A stretch of DNA of 64,000 nt from an uncultured Cedecea sp. Its GTDB lineage: Bacteria; Pseudomonadota; Gammaproteobacteria; Enterobacterales; Enterobacteriaceae. Shown piece after piece: positions 45,838 to 58,229 of this stretch. The DNA lies in assembly GCF_947498825.1 (NCBI RefSeq), contig NZ_CANMLV010000004.1, positions 186,001-250,000 of the forward strand, read 5' to 3'. The notes under the pieces are model-generated. The model saw only the letters and a list, made by a program, of their open reading frames with translations, was not told the DNA's origin and did not search any database. A program made the position numbers and the translations under genes. Position 1 is the stretch's first letter, and every line of letters starts with the position of its first letter.

Positions 45838-46800
45838 CTACTTGGTCATACTCAAAATCGTCCTGATATTACGTGCGCTGGTCGCGATAATATCAATGGC
45901 ACCGGTACGTAAAGCCCCCATAATCGAAACAGCTTTAGTACTTTCCGAAGCAATAGCGATAACACAAGGGATCTGCTTAAGTTCCTCTACGCTGAGACCA
46001 ATAACCCTGTCATCCATCACGGTATTAACATGCTTACCTTGCGAGTTGAAAAAATCGTAGCCCGCTATATCTCCGGTAACACCTTGATTCAGACTGGCAT
46101 CATTGATCTCTTGAGGGGTAAACCAGCCAAGTTTAACCATATAGCTATTTTCATTCATATCACCGATACCCACCAGGGCAATATCCGCTTTGCGTGCACG
46201 GTCTAAGGTCTCTTTAATGGTGCCATTACGCATCAGCGCCGCTTTCAACTCGGAACTTTCAACATAGGCTGGGGCATAAAGTGACTCACTGCTACCACCA
46301 AACTTTTTCGCTAACAGGCGGCTAATATGATCGGCATTAATCACATCACCAGGGCGGTGAGTACCGCCGATTCCACAGATGAATCGGCAGTCTTTGGACT
46401 GTATCTGGCTGGTATGTTCTGCCACCGCAGCAACATTACGCCCCTGACCCACAGTGACAACGATATTGTCACGTAGATTATTAGCGAGATAGCTGGAGAC
46501 TAAAGCAGCCACCTGACGACGCTGTTCGTCTTCATCAATGCTATCCAAGGCAATTAAAGCCCGGCTGATTGGGAAACGCTCAATAAGTTGTTTTTCCAGC
46601 TGGGTGCTGAATACCGGATGGTAACGTACACTTATTTCAACGATACCCTCTTCTTTCGCCCGCTTTAGCAGTCGACCGACTTTAATACGCGAAATACCAA
46701 ATCGATTAGCAATCTCTTCTTGAGTCACTTCATCACGGTAGTAGGCAATGGCTATTTCGGTGAGTAGTTCAAAATCCTGGCTCTGACTGGACTTTTCCAT
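45838..46800 (-). CDS. SorC/DeoR-type sugar-binding regulator
   Basis: A 320-residue regulator of the SorC family. N-terminal helix-turn-helix: TQEEIANRFGISRIKVGRLL. The remaining part is the sugar-phosphate-binding domain, with VVTVGQGRNVAAVAEH, FICGIGGTHRPGDVINADHI, ADIALVGIGDMNENSYMV and DRVIGLSVEELKQIPCVIAI. It lies downstream of the apionate-type operon, separated by a repeat, and probably controls it. Candidate operators are the TTCATATGA dyads at 52775-52974. LsrR is a better known relative. Confidence 0.85.
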   Translation of the reverse strand: MEKSSQSQDFELLTEIAIAYYRDEVTQEEIANRFGISRIKVGRLLKRAKEEGIVEISVRYHPVFSTQLEKQLIERFPISRALIALDSIDEDEQRRQVAALVSSYLANNLRDNIVVTVGQGRNVAAVAEHTSQIQSKDCRFICGIGGTHRPGDVINADHISRLLAKKFGGSSESLYAPAYVESSELKAALMRNGTIKETLDRARKADIALVGIGDMNENSYMVKLGWFTPQEINDASLNQGVTGDIAGYDFFNSQGKHVNTVMDDRVIGLSVEELKQIPCVIAIASESTKAVSIMGALRTGAIDIIATSARNIRTILSMTK

Positions 46801-46870
46801 GCGTAGCCATTCTCCATGAGAAGACGTGTATTTAACAAAATTATATCAGAGATAACACCCTGTCTAACAC

Positions 46871-46998
46871 TATACCCGTCATACTTCAAGTTGCCCGGGT
46901 GTTGCGTACATGACACGCGCCGAATCACAGAGTTTATCTATGCTCATTGACGCGCCTCACTTCACGCCTACAAGCAACTCGAATTATTTTGGGTATAT
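46871..46998. repeat. Palindromic intergenic repeat, copy 4 (longest)
   Basis: A 128-bp copy with both ends well preserved: TATACCCGTCATACTTCAAG at 46871 and CTCGAATTATTTTGGGTATA ending at 46996. It lies between the SorC-type gene and the apnO-like gene. Confidence 0.85.
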
Positions 46999-47038
46999 AC
47001 ATGCCCTCTGGCACCAGCCAGAGGGCGCTGTCGTTAAA

Positions 47039-47896
47039 TTAACGCTTAATACTGTCGATTTTCAACATACGGGCAATCACTTTATCCAGCTCTTGCTCTT
47101 CAAAAATCACTTTCCAGTCTGGCTTAATAATTTTTTCGCGACCGTATTCCATGGCAATCATGCAGGCATCAGAGAATGGGTTAGTCGCGCGGAAAGCGAC
47201 GGCCAGAGCAATCTGAATATGGCCATATAGCATGGCTTTTGCCGCTTCTTCCGGTACGCCACTGTGTTTAACTGTTTCATCCAGCGCTTCTTTCATAAAA
47301 GCGCCCACCATACAGGCAACGGTTTCAACCAGCGTTGGCTCAAGATAGGCTAATTGTTTTACGGTCACCCAGTGCACTTCGGCAACCGGACCATACATAC
47401 AACTCACCACTTTACTTAACTGTGCTTTTTGTTCGTCATTACCCGTTTCATATGAGGCTGCAACGTGCTGAATAGCCGCGACGCCGCCGAAAGCATCTTC
47501 ATGTTCTTCTTTAGTATAGCGATGGAGGAATACCGACGGATGGCAAGGATGAGCAACCGCGTATTCAATACCTTCGCGATAAGCAATAAGATTGGCATAT
47601 GCCGCAGCAGGATCAAGCGTCAGTAGTACGGCACCTGATTTCATCTGCGGAACGACGACTTCAGAGACTTTACCCAGTACAATATCTGGCACAGCTAAAA
47701 TGACAACATCACTCAGTGGCACCACGGATTGTGCATCAGAGAGTTCGCGTCCTTGGTTGGTCACTTGCTGCTGTGCAGCCGGTGAATTTTCGCAGTAAAA
47801 GACCTGAAAATCGCTGGTTTGTAAATTGGCAGAAATACGCATACCCATTTTACCACCCGCACCAATCACGGTAACGATTTTTAATTCAGTAGACAT
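47039..47896 (-). CDS. apnO: Putative D-apionate oxidoisomerase
   Basis: A 285-residue NAD-binding protein of the phosphogluconate-dehydrogenase-like group. Rossmann motif VTVIGAGGKMGMRISANLQ; later HPCHPSVFLHRY, EDAFGGVAAIQH and QLAYLEPTLVETVACMVGAF. ApnO enzymes of this family oxidise and rearrange D-apionate to 3-oxo-isoapionate. The assignment relies on the complete set of neighbours (decarboxylase-like, erythrulose kinase and isomerases) as much as on sequence. It is the last gene of a five-gene operon, one base from the TIM-barrel gene. Another hydroxy acid is possible. Confidence 0.72.
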   Translation of the reverse strand: MSTELKIVTVIGAGGKMGMRISANLQTSDFQVFYCENSPAAQQQVTNQGRELSDAQSVVPLSDVVILAVPDIVLGKVSEVVVPQMKSGAVLLTLDPAAAYANLIAYREGIEYAVAHPCHPSVFLHRYTKEEHEDAFGGVAAIQHVAASYETGNDEQKAQLSKVVSCMYGPVAEVHWVTVKQLAYLEPTLVETVACMVGAFMKEALDETVKHSGVPEEAAKAMLYGHIQIALAVAFRATNPFSDACMIAMEYGREKIIKPDWKVIFEEQELDKVIARMLKIDSIKR

Positions 47897-47897
47897 A

Positions 47898-48734
47898 TTA
47901 TGACTCCTTGGAAATAGTAGAGAAAGTGTTTGGTGAGAGGTGCTTATTACGAAGATATTCCATATTGTGCTGGGTCCAGGCTATCTCGGCGCGACAGGTG
48001 CTTTCGCTGTCACCCTGCCAGGGTAACCAGTGCTCAATAATTTGATTAATACCCCGTTGTTCGGGTTGAAGAGTCTGTTTAATTTCATCATAGCGCAGCA
48101 AGCCTTCACCCAGCTTTGCACCTGCCAGAGTAAAACCAACCCAGCCATCGCGACGTGAAAAAGCAAAATCTTTTACATGCCAGTTCAAAACATAAGGCGC
48201 TGTTTGCGCTACCACATCCTGGGGTAATTCTAAGCGGGCAACACAGTTCGCCGGATCAAGACAAATTCCGACGAGAGGAGAGTTAATCGCCTTCACCAAG
48301 GCAACATTATCTTCCGTCGATACCTGCTCATAGGTCTCTAAACAAATCGCAACCGACTGAGCCTCAAAGGCAGACAGAACACTTTCCAGACTGCCTCGAG
48401 CTTCGTCTAAAGTGGGGCGGCTATCAGGGCTGTTGATCATGGTACGTAATAAACGGCAATCCAGTTCACCCGCCAGGTTCAGGTAACGTTTCAGATGCTC
48501 AGGCATCACCCCTTTGGTACCAAGCTCCAGCGTAATTCCAGCCTGAGCTGCATGTTGTGCCAGCCGGGCTATCTGTGATGAAGACCAGGTTAAGATTTGC
48601 GGGTAATCACAAATCTGAAATACTGAAGCCCCCAGCCGCACGCTGTCATCAATGGCATCAAAGAGCGTGATAGGTTTAGTCACCTGCTCTGACAGTTGCC
48701 AGAAATAAGCATAAGTACTTAGTCCAAGTTTCAT
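47898..48734 (-). CDS. oiaC: TIM-barrel enzyme, putative 3-oxo-isoapionate decarboxylase
   Basis: A 278-residue xylose-isomerase-like TIM barrel. Metal-site motifs: AICLETYEQVS (Glu), GICLDPANCV (Asp), LNWHVKDFAF (His), EHWLPW (late Glu/His). In D-apionate pathways an enzyme of this fold (OiaC) decarboxylates 3-oxo-isoapionate to L-erythrulose, and this gene sits directly before an ApnO-like gene. A sugar isomerase or epimerase role cannot be excluded. It overlaps the isomerase gene upstream by four bases. Confidence 0.65.
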   Translation of the reverse strand: MKLGLSTYAYFWQLSEQVTKPITLFDAIDDSVRLGASVFQICDYPQILTWSSSQIARLAQHAAQAGITLELGTKGVMPEHLKRYLNLAGELDCRLLRTMINSPDSRPTLDEARGSLESVLSAFEAQSVAICLETYEQVSTEDNVALVKAINSPLVGICLDPANCVARLELPQDVVAQTAPYVLNWHVKDFAFSRRDGWVGFTLAGAKLGEGLLRYDEIKQTLQPEQRGINQIIEHWLPWQGDSESTCRAEIAWTQHNMEYLRNKHLSPNTFSTISKES

Positions 48735-49513
48735 GGTTTCTCCTTTGACGCTAGCATGTGGAATGCTTCATCAAGAATATCGAGATAGGCCTGAGGTTGG
48801 TGGGCAAATCGCCCTAAAAACAGGCCGTCAACATGCGGCCAAAGTTTGCAAAGTAGCCCGGGTCCGGCGCTACCGCCATAAATCACCCGGTGATCGCCAG
48901 GTTGCTGTGCCAAGTAGTCTTTCAGGCTCTGGCAAACCGTCTGAATGTATTCAGTGGAGGCGGGTTTAGCAGCTCCAATAGCCCACTGAGGCTCCCAGGC
49001 AAAAATTAAGTCGCCGCTTAACGCGCAACTCGACAGAAAATCCATCACGCGGGTCGCCTCATCAACAGCAAAGTGGCTTGCCTGCGCCTCGGTCATTTTC
49101 TCTGGCTCACCAATACAGATAACCGGCGTTAAGCCATTCTCCAGGGCGAGCTGGATCTTGCGTAAAATAACAGTCTCATCTTCATGAAAATGGCGACGCC
49201 GCTCTGCATGGCCGATTTCTACGTACCTGCCGCCCATTTCACTGACCATGGCCGCGCTGGTTTCTCCCGTCCAGGGGCCATTCTGAGCCGGTGCAATATT
49301 CTGTACTCCCACCTGCATCGCTGTTCCGGCAAAAGCACGCAGAGTACCTTCGAGTGCAGGTGTTGAAGGAAAAGTAAACAGCGTCGCGTCCGGAGTAAGG
49401 CTAAATAAAGGATGTTGTTTTATCAACCGGGCAATATCTGCACTCCAGTCAAGAGTTTGCTGATAGCCAAAATACATCTTGAGGCTGACACCCAGAGTCA
49501 GTTTCACCGACAT
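48731..49513 (-). CDS. lerI: TpiA-like isomerase, putative L-erythrulose-1-phosphate isomerase
   Basis: A 260-residue triose-phosphate-isomerase homologue. Catalytic residues are conserved: Lys12 (SLKMYFG), His102 (IGHAERR) and Glu174 (AWEPQWAIG); the phosphate loop is IYGGSAGPG. It differs from housekeeping TpiA (for example SLKMY instead of NWKMN). Paralogues with a DhaKL kinase convert L-erythrulose 1-phosphate to D-erythrulose 4-phosphate. It overlaps both neighbours in the operon (10 and 4 bases). Confidence 0.8.
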   Translation of the reverse strand: MSVKLTLGVSLKMYFGYQQTLDWSADIARLIKQHPLFSLTPDATLFTFPSTPALEGTLRAFAGTAMQVGVQNIAPAQNGPWTGETSAAMVSEMGGRYVEIGHAERRRHFHEDETVILRKIQLALENGLTPVICIGEPEKMTEAQASHFAVDEATRVMDFLSSCALSGDLIFAWEPQWAIGAAKPASTEYIQTVCQSLKDYLAQQPGDHRVIYGGSAGPGLLCKLWPHVDGLFLGRFAHQPQAYLDILDEAFHMLASKEKP

Positions 49514-51258
49514 CTCGCCTCCTCACTATGACAGACATCTGCCCTGCTAAAACAATGTCCTACTGCATTGACTATCAACGCCATAGAGATTGCTCCGGCA
49601 TCAGGGGTACCAAAACTACGCTCCGCCAGAGGACGCGCTCGCCCCATTTTGGGTAGTAGTTCAGCGGTACGATCGGCACATTGCTCAGCATACAGAGCGG
49701 ATTTAACCCAGGCCTCGGCCAGAGAGGTCTGCTGATTGACTTCGTTGAGCAGCATTTCACTGAAGGGCAACAGCACATCAACCAGAGTTTTATCCCCGAG
49801 TTTTGCTTTACCAAAATGCATAACACCATGGGCGGCATCATTGATAGCCCGGGCAACCGTGATGGCATCTGGCTGCTTATGGTTACCAATACCTGTTCCA
49901 ATAGTATTTAATATCACTCCCCAGATAGCGCCAGAGGTTCCACCCGCCTTATCAGCCCAGGCGTCAGCTGCTTGTTGCAGTACCGTTCCAGCTCCCGCAC
50001 CAGCAGAAAGGCTTAGGTGGGCACTCTCTCGCGCTGCACGGACACCTCGCTCCATGCCTATACCGTGGTCACCGTCTCCAGCGATAGCATCAATGCGTCC
50101 CAGTTCTTCAACATTTTCAATCACAACACTGGCGAGGGCATCCACCATTGCAACCACGGTGATCGCACTTTCTCGTGACTCGGAAGAGGACTCAGGAATA
50201 CATTCTTGTTGCTGTTCATCGCTGTGATTAGCCGCTAAAGGCTTGGCAGCGATAACCGAGCCTCTTTTAAAGGCCGGGGAATAAGCAGGAAGCAGCCATA
50301 ATGCCTCCAGTTTCTCGGTAAACCAGGTTAAGGTCAGCGATAAACCAGCCATATCAAAACTTGTGACAAACTCTCCTACCTGGATATCAGCCAGGATAAT
50401 GCCTTTAGCCTGTAAGCGAAGTTGAACACAGTGCCAGAGAACAAACAGTTCCTCATATTTAACCGAACCTAAACCGTTAAGAACCACGCCAACTCGCGCG
50501 CCCTTCACCACGACCTCTGACGGCAGATCTTCCAACAGGCGTTCTACCATCATATCGGCAAGGCTATCAGCGCTGGGAACCGGAACTTCACTGATGCCCG
50601 GTTCTCCATGGATCCCCATACCAAATCCCATCATTCCTTCCGGAACAGTAAATAATGGGGATTCAGCACCAGGCAAAGTACAACCTGAAAAGGCGATGCC
50701 CAGGGTGCGGGTGCGGCTATTCGCCGCTTGCGCCACCTCCAGAACTTCTTGCAAAGACGCGCCTTGTTCTGCCGCGGCGGCAGCGACTTTAAACACAACT
50801 AAGTCTCCTGCCACACCGCGACGCTTTTCAATTTCACCCACAGCAGCGCTGGTAATATCATCAGTCACTGCAATCAGTTCGCAGGGAATACCTTCCGCAA
50901 TTAGGCGTTCGCGTGCTAAACCAAAATGCAGTACATCTCCCGCATAGTTGCCAAACGCCAGCAGAACGCCCGCTCCCTGATTTGCCGCTCGTGCGACAGC
51001 ACAAATTTGCTGCGCCGAAGGGGAAGCAAACAGATTCCCCATTGCGGCACCGTGAGCCATTCCTTGTCCCACTAACCCTGCAAAAGCAGGGTAGTGGCCT
51101 GAACCGCCGCCAATGACAATTGCAACAGTGCCAGGTGTGCTCTCGGTATTGCGAATAACCCCACCTGAAACCTGCCTGACCACGTCGGCATTGGCGCTAA
51201 CAAAACCCGCGATCATTTCTTTGGCAAACTCAGAAGGATTATTAAAAAGCCATGTCAT
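49504..51258 (-). CDS. lerK: DhaKL-type kinase, putative L-erythrulose kinase
   Basis: A 584-residue single-chain dihydroxyacetone-kinase family protein. The DhaK part (about 1-330) has IVIGGGSGHYPAFAGLVGQG, GNYAGD, TDDI and the substrate-binding His217 (GMGIHGEPG). The DhaL part (about 375-575) has IAGDGDHGIGMERG and GGTSGAIWG for ATP and Mg. ATP-dependent members act on dihydroxyacetone or erythrulose; the two neighbouring isomerases favour L-erythrulose. It follows the MFS gene by one base. Confidence 0.82.
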   Translation of the reverse strand: MTWLFNNPSEFAKEMIAGFVSANADVVRQVSGGVIRNTESTPGTVAIVIGGGSGHYPAFAGLVGQGMAHGAAMGNLFASPSAQQICAVARAANQGAGVLLAFGNYAGDVLHFGLARERLIAEGIPCELIAVTDDITSAAVGEIEKRRGVAGDLVVFKVAAAAAEQGASLQEVLEVAQAANSRTRTLGIAFSGCTLPGAESPLFTVPEGMMGFGMGIHGEPGISEVPVPSADSLADMMVERLLEDLPSEVVVKGARVGVVLNGLGSVKYEELFVLWHCVQLRLQAKGIILADIQVGEFVTSFDMAGLSLTLTWFTEKLEALWLLPAYSPAFKRGSVIAAKPLAANHSDEQQQECIPESSSESRESAITVVAMVDALASVVIENVEELGRIDAIAGDGDHGIGMERGVRAARESAHLSLSAGAGAGTVLQQAADAWADKAGGTSGAIWGVILNTIGTGIGNHKQPDAITVARAINDAAHGVMHFGKAKLGDKTLVDVLLPFSEMLLNEVNQQTSLAEAWVKSALYAEQCADRTAELLPKMGRARPLAERSFGTPDAGAISMALIVNAVGHCFSRADVCHSEEARCR

Positions 51259-51259
51259 A

Positions 51260-52615
51260 TTAGTGCTCTCCCGCTTGTTTCATCTTGAGATCCGCGGCGG
51301 TGTTATCATGAGGAACACGACTGAGAGCAAGCATCAGAATGGCTGATAACAACATAAAGCCACCCACTACCATCATAGGAGGAAGATAGCTGCCCGTCGC
51401 ATCATGCAATGCCCCCGTAATAAAGCCTGCCGAGAAGCCTGCAATATTTCCAATAGTGTTAATCAATGCCACAGCCGCAGCGGCCGATGCTCCGGATAAA
51501 AACTGAGTCGGTAATGTCCAGAAATTAGGCAATGCTGCAAAGATAGCGCTCGCCGTCAGAGAGATAATCAGCATGGTGCTGAGCGGCGTTTCCATATAAA
51601 GAGCCGTTGGTACGGTAACAGCGCCCACTAAAGCAGGAATAGCGATATGCCAAGTTTTGCAACCACGATTGGAAGCATCTCGCGACCAGAAGTACATGAC
51701 AACCACCGCCAAGAGATAAGGTGCACCGGTGATTAAGCCCTTTTGCATCACAGAGAACGTCGCGCCAAACTGCGTCTGAAAACCACCAATAATGGTTGGC
51801 AGGAAAAATGCTAAAGCGTAGAGACCATAGATAAAGCCGAAATAAATCAGGCACAACACCCAGACACGACCATTCAGCATCACAGAACGGAAACTGTGGT
51901 TCGCAGCACTCGATTTTTGCGCATTTTCGCGGGCGATTTCGGTATTCAGCCACTCTTTTTCCTGGCGGGTAAGCCATTTAGCATCATCTGGTTTATCAAT
52001 CAGATAGAACCAGGCAATGATACCAACCACAATCGCGGGGACAGATACGCCGAGGAACATCACACGCCATCCAGCCAGGCCAAACAGGCCATCATGACCA
52101 ATAAACCATGCAGCTAATGGTGCACCACCGACTACGGTAAGAGGTTGTGCCAGATAGAACAGCGCCAGAATTTTACTGCGGTGACGTGCGGGAGCCCATG
52201 CGCTTAAGAAGAAAATAGCGCCAGGGAAGAAGCCAGCCTCAGCAATGCCGAGCAGGACACGTAGGACATAAAGCCCCTCAATACTACTCACCCAAGTGAA
52301 TAGCAGAGAAACGATCCCCCAAGACACCATGATACGTGACAGCCAGCGCCGCGCGCCATAGCGATGCAGAGCCAGATTACTTGGTACTTCTAAAAGGATA
52401 TAACCGATAAAGAAAATACCGGAGGCAAGACCAAACTGTGCCATTTGCAAGTTGAGATCCTGCACCATGCCGTTGGGACCTGCAAAAGAGATCGCCGTTC
52501 TGTCAAGAAAGTTAATAAAGAACATCAAAGCCACAAAGGGAACGAGACGAATTGATATTTTTCGAATCGCTGATTTTTCTACATCAGTTGTTACGTTGTT
52601 ATTAGCGTAGGTCAC
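51260..52615 (-). CDS. MFS transporter, anion:cation symporter family
   Basis: A 451-residue transporter with twelve membrane segments. RLVPFVALMFFINFLDRTAI, GIFFIGYILLEVPSNLALHR, WGIVSLLFTW and GIAEAGFFPGAIFFLSAW are typical of the ACS group (GudP, tartrate and phthalate permeases), which carries organic acids such as glucarate. This fits import of D-apionate. It is the first gene of the minus-strand operon, directly downstream of the dyad-rich promoter region. Confidence 0.88.
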   Translation of the reverse strand: MTYANNNVTTDVEKSAIRKISIRLVPFVALMFFINFLDRTAISFAGPNGMVQDLNLQMAQFGLASGIFFIGYILLEVPSNLALHRYGARRWLSRIMVSWGIVSLLFTWVSSIEGLYVLRVLLGIAEAGFFPGAIFFLSAWAPARHRSKILALFYLAQPLTVVGGAPLAAWFIGHDGLFGLAGWRVMFLGVSVPAIVVGIIAWFYLIDKPDDAKWLTRQEKEWLNTEIARENAQKSSAANHSFRSVMLNGRVWVLCLIYFGFIYGLYALAFFLPTIIGGFQTQFGATFSVMQKGLITGAPYLLAVVVMYFWSRDASNRGCKTWHIAIPALVGAVTVPTALYMETPLSTMLIISLTASAIFAALPNFWTLPTQFLSGASAAAAVALINTIGNIAGFSAGFITGALHDATGSYLPPMMVVGGFMLLSAILMLALSRVPHDNTAADLKMKQAGEH

Positions 52616-52774
52616 AGTGTCTCTCCTTCCAGGTAATCAGGTTACCGGTGAGATCAAAGGTTGAATGTTGTTGTATAAACCGCGACGTTCAGTGGCTACA
52701 TGTGTACAGCTGCAGGTATTAACTATTCACATTTTTGCTACATGACAAATGAACATTAGCAGCTCATAAGATTG

Positions 52775-52974
52775 GTTCATATGATCATGAAATGAATTTG
52801 TGATCGCCCTCAAATTGTCATTTTCGTGCCATAAACCCTATTGAATAGCTATAAATAAGATATCAGTCGCTTTTTTTCCTGTTCATATGAAAAGATGTTG
52901 AACTTATGTTTATTAAAAGATACTTTTTATACCGCCAGACACCATTCATATGAGCAGACACCGTTCACATGAAC
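52775..52974. promoter_or_regulatory. Four TTCATATGAA-type dyads (operators)
   Basis: GTTCATATGATC (52775-52786), GTTCATATGAAA (52881-52892), ATTCATATGAGC (52944-52955) and GTTCACATGAAC (52963-52974). The last two are parts of a tandem 19-bp unit: AGACACCATTCATATGAGC then AGACACCGTTCACATGAAC (16 of 19 identical). They lie in the 395-bp divergent region between the importer and derI genes and are the likely operators of the SorC-type regulator. Confidence 0.75.
52799..52814. promoter_or_regulatory. Putative CRP site
   Basis: TGTGA-TCGCCC-TCAAA matches 8 of 10 conserved bases of the CRP dyad TGTGA-N6-TCACA. It lies between dyads 1 and 2, a sensible position for activation of a carbon-source operon. 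Confidence 0.5.
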
Positions 52975-53010
52975 AACAAAATGACATCTTTATCCGCTCA
53001 GGAGAACATA

Positions 53011-53469
53011 ATGTTAACAATCGCAATTGGTGCCGATGATGCTGCAACCGACCTGAAAAACCTGATGAAGTCTCACCTGCAGTCTAAGGGGATAGAGGTT
53101 GTCGACTTCAGCCACGATATTGGTGAGAACGCTCTGATGTATCCCGATATTGCTTATAACCTGGCTTCTGCTATCAGTGAGGGCGCCTACCCGCGTGGCA
53201 TTTTGCTTTGTGGCACAGGTATCGGTATGGCAATCGTGGCGAATAAAGTTCCGGGTGTACGTGCGGCTCAATGTCATGACACGTTTTCTGCCGAGCGCTC
53301 GCGGAAAAGCAACAATGCGCAAGTGCTGACACTTGGCGCTCGTGTTATTGGACCGGAACTGGCCAAAAATATCGTCAATGTCTGGCTCGATTCGGAATAT
53401 GAAGGGGGCGGCTCAGCACCCAAAGTAGAGAAAATAGACTACTACGAAAAACTGGGAAAACCTGTTTAA
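53011..53469 (+). CDS. derI: RpiB-like isomerase, putative D-erythrulose-4-phosphate isomerase
   Basis: A 152-residue RpiB/LacAB-fold protein. It contains IAIGADDAATDLKNLM, VDFSHDIGENALMYPDIAY, CGTGIGMAIVANKVPGVRAA and QCHDTFSAERSRKSNNAQVL. The start is ATG 53011 with AGGAG six bases upstream, not 52969, which lies in an operator dyad. RpiB paralogues of this kind (DerI) convert D-erythrulose 4-phosphate to D-erythrose 4-phosphate in tetritol and apionate breakdown. It is divergent from the five-gene operon. Confidence 0.82.
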   Translation: MLTIAIGADDAATDLKNLMKSHLQSKGIEVVDFSHDIGENALMYPDIAYNLASAISEGAYPRGILLCGTGIGMAIVANKVPGVRAAQCHDTFSAERSRKSNNAQVLTLGARVIGPELAKNIVNVWLDSEYEGGGSAPKVEKIDYYEKLGKPV

Positions 53470-53507
53470 CAATAAGGACTCATTAGGGTTTTAAGAAGGG
53501 AGCATTC

Positions 53508-54488
53508 ATGAGCCAGTTAGAGACACTAAAACATATCACCACTGTAGTCGCTGATAGTGGTGATATAGAAGCTATTCGCCGCTTTAAACCTCAAAATGCA
53601 ACAACCAATCCATCGCTTATTCTCAAGGCGGCAGCCTTGCCGCAGTATCAGCCACTGATTGATGAAGCGGTTAACTTTGCGATTCAACAAGGTGGCAGTC
53701 GAGAGACGCAGCTGATTAATGCAGGCGATAAGTTAGCGGTAAATATCGGACTTGAATTACTCAAAGAAATTCCTGGTCGGGTATCGACAGAAGTAGATGC
53801 CCGGCTCTCTTACGACCGAGGCTTATGCGTTGCTAAAGCACGTAAGCTTATTCGTTTGTATCAACAACGGGGAGTCGATAAATCCCGCATTCTTATTAAA
53901 CTTGCCGCAACCTGGCAGGGGATAAGAGCTGCAGAAGAACTTGAAAGAGAAGGTATCAACTGCAATTTAACGCTACTGTTTTCATTTGCTCAGGGTCGAG
54001 CCTGTGCAGAAGCAGGAGTCTACCTTATCTCACCTTTTGTCGGACGCATCTATGACTGGTATCAACAGCACCGGCCTCAGGATAACTACCTCGCAGATTG
54101 CGATCCCGGGGTGATATCCGTGCGTAATATCTATCACTACTATAAAACACATCAATATCAAACCATCGTAATGGGAGCCAGTTTCCGTCGAAAAGAGCAA
54201 ATTCTGGCACTTGCAGGCTGTGACTGTCTGACTATTTCGCCCTCTTTACTGGACGAACTGGCAGTGAGCGATGGCACAGTAGAGCAAAAGCTTCAGGCAA
54301 ACAGTACGCCTGAAAATCGCCCTTCCCCCATAAGCGAAGCAGAGTTTTACTGGCAGCATAATCAAGATCCTATGGCGGTCGATAAGCTGGCCGAAGGAAT
54401 ATGTTTATTCGCGCAAGATCAGCAAAAACTTGAATCAATGCTGCTAACAAAGCTGATAAACAGAAAGTCTGTTGCAGTCGCTCTGTAA
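53508..54488 (+). CDS. tal: Transaldolase (second copy, pathway-linked)
   Basis: A 326-residue transaldolase of the TalA/TalB type. The Schiff-base Lys131 lies in [33 protein letters not shown] and the [20 protein letters not shown] segment also match. Transaldolase uses erythrose 4-phosphate, the product of the preceding isomerase, which explains its place 38 bases downstream of derI. It is more divergent than housekeeping TalB at the C-terminus. Confidence 0.93.
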   Translation: MSQLETLKHITTVVADSGDIEAIRRFKPQNATTNPSLILKAAALPQYQPLIDEAVNFAIQQGGSRETQLINAGDKLAVNIGLELLKEIPGRVSTEVDARLSYDRGLCVAKARKLIRLYQQRGVDKSRILIKLAATWQGIRAAEELEREGINCNLTLLFSFAQGRACAEAGVYLISPFVGRIYDWYQQHRPQDNYLADCDPGVISVRNIYHYYKTHQYQTIVMGASFRRKEQILALAGCDCLTISPSLLDELAVSDGTVEQKLQANSTPENRPSPISEAEFYWQHNQDPMAVDKLAEGICLFAQDQQKLESMLLTKLINRKSVAVAL

Positions 54489-54787
54489 TCAACGCGGCGA
54501 CTATTTAGGCCTGATTGTTTGTTAACTAAAATAAAACGTCCGTCAAAATCTGTCAGGTATTTTATATCACCCGGCACAAAACAGGTATTTAACCCCCTGA
54601 ATAAAGTGGGTTTTCATTATATTTAATAACCAGCCAGCTAAAAATCAGGTTAATTCGGTCTCTGTAGTCCCATTTATTGAATACATATACAAAAAGTGAC
54701 GAATACGACAGAAATATTATTTAAAAACTGCTTCATAATAAAAAAAGTTACTACGCTCACATTTCAATACTTCGAAAAATTGACTGT

Positions 54788-54817
54788 TTGACTTTTAATT
54801 CTTTGTCAGGCGATATT
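54788..54817 (+). promoter_or_regulatory. bgl operon promoter
   Basis: TTGACT at 54788-54793 and GATATT at 54812-54817 with an 18-base spacer. Transcription would start just before the RAT element at 54826. The 54489-54787 gap otherwise holds nothing that I can identify, and I see no clear terminator after tal. Confidence 0.6.
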
Positions 54818-54825
54818 AAAAAAAA

Positions 54826-54855
54826 GGCGTGTAACTACTCATCGTAGGCAAGACC
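54826..54855 (+). promoter_or_regulatory. RAT: ribonucleic antiterminator
   Basis: GGCGTGTAAC, CTAC, loop TCATC, GTAG, then GGCAAGACC fits the RAT consensus of BglG-type leaders. It overlaps the first bases of the terminator stem (54853), so protein binding excludes termination. The BglG-type gene is at 58230. Confidence 0.88.
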
Positions 54856-54907
54856 TGAAGCTTTCTCCGCAGAAATCAAACCTGAGGGGAGCTTCAGGTT
54901 TTTTTTT
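54853..54907 (+). terminator. Leader terminator of the bgl operon
   Basis: Perfect 10-bp arms ACCTGAAGCT (54853-54862) and AGCTTCAGGT (54890-54899), followed by a run of nine T (54899-54907). It precedes bglF by 24 bases and is the conditional stop of the leader. Confidence 0.92.
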
Positions 54908-54931
54908 GCTCTGAAAGCAGGAAAATCGAAT

Positions 54932-58206
<3,275 letters not shown>

Positions 58207-58229
58207 CTGGCTCATCCGAAGGAATAAAC

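Noticed and set aside
52969..53010. ATG 52969 as the start of the RpiB-like gene
   Set aside because: It lies in an operator dyad and adds 14 unsupported residues; AGGAG is correctly placed for ATG 53011.
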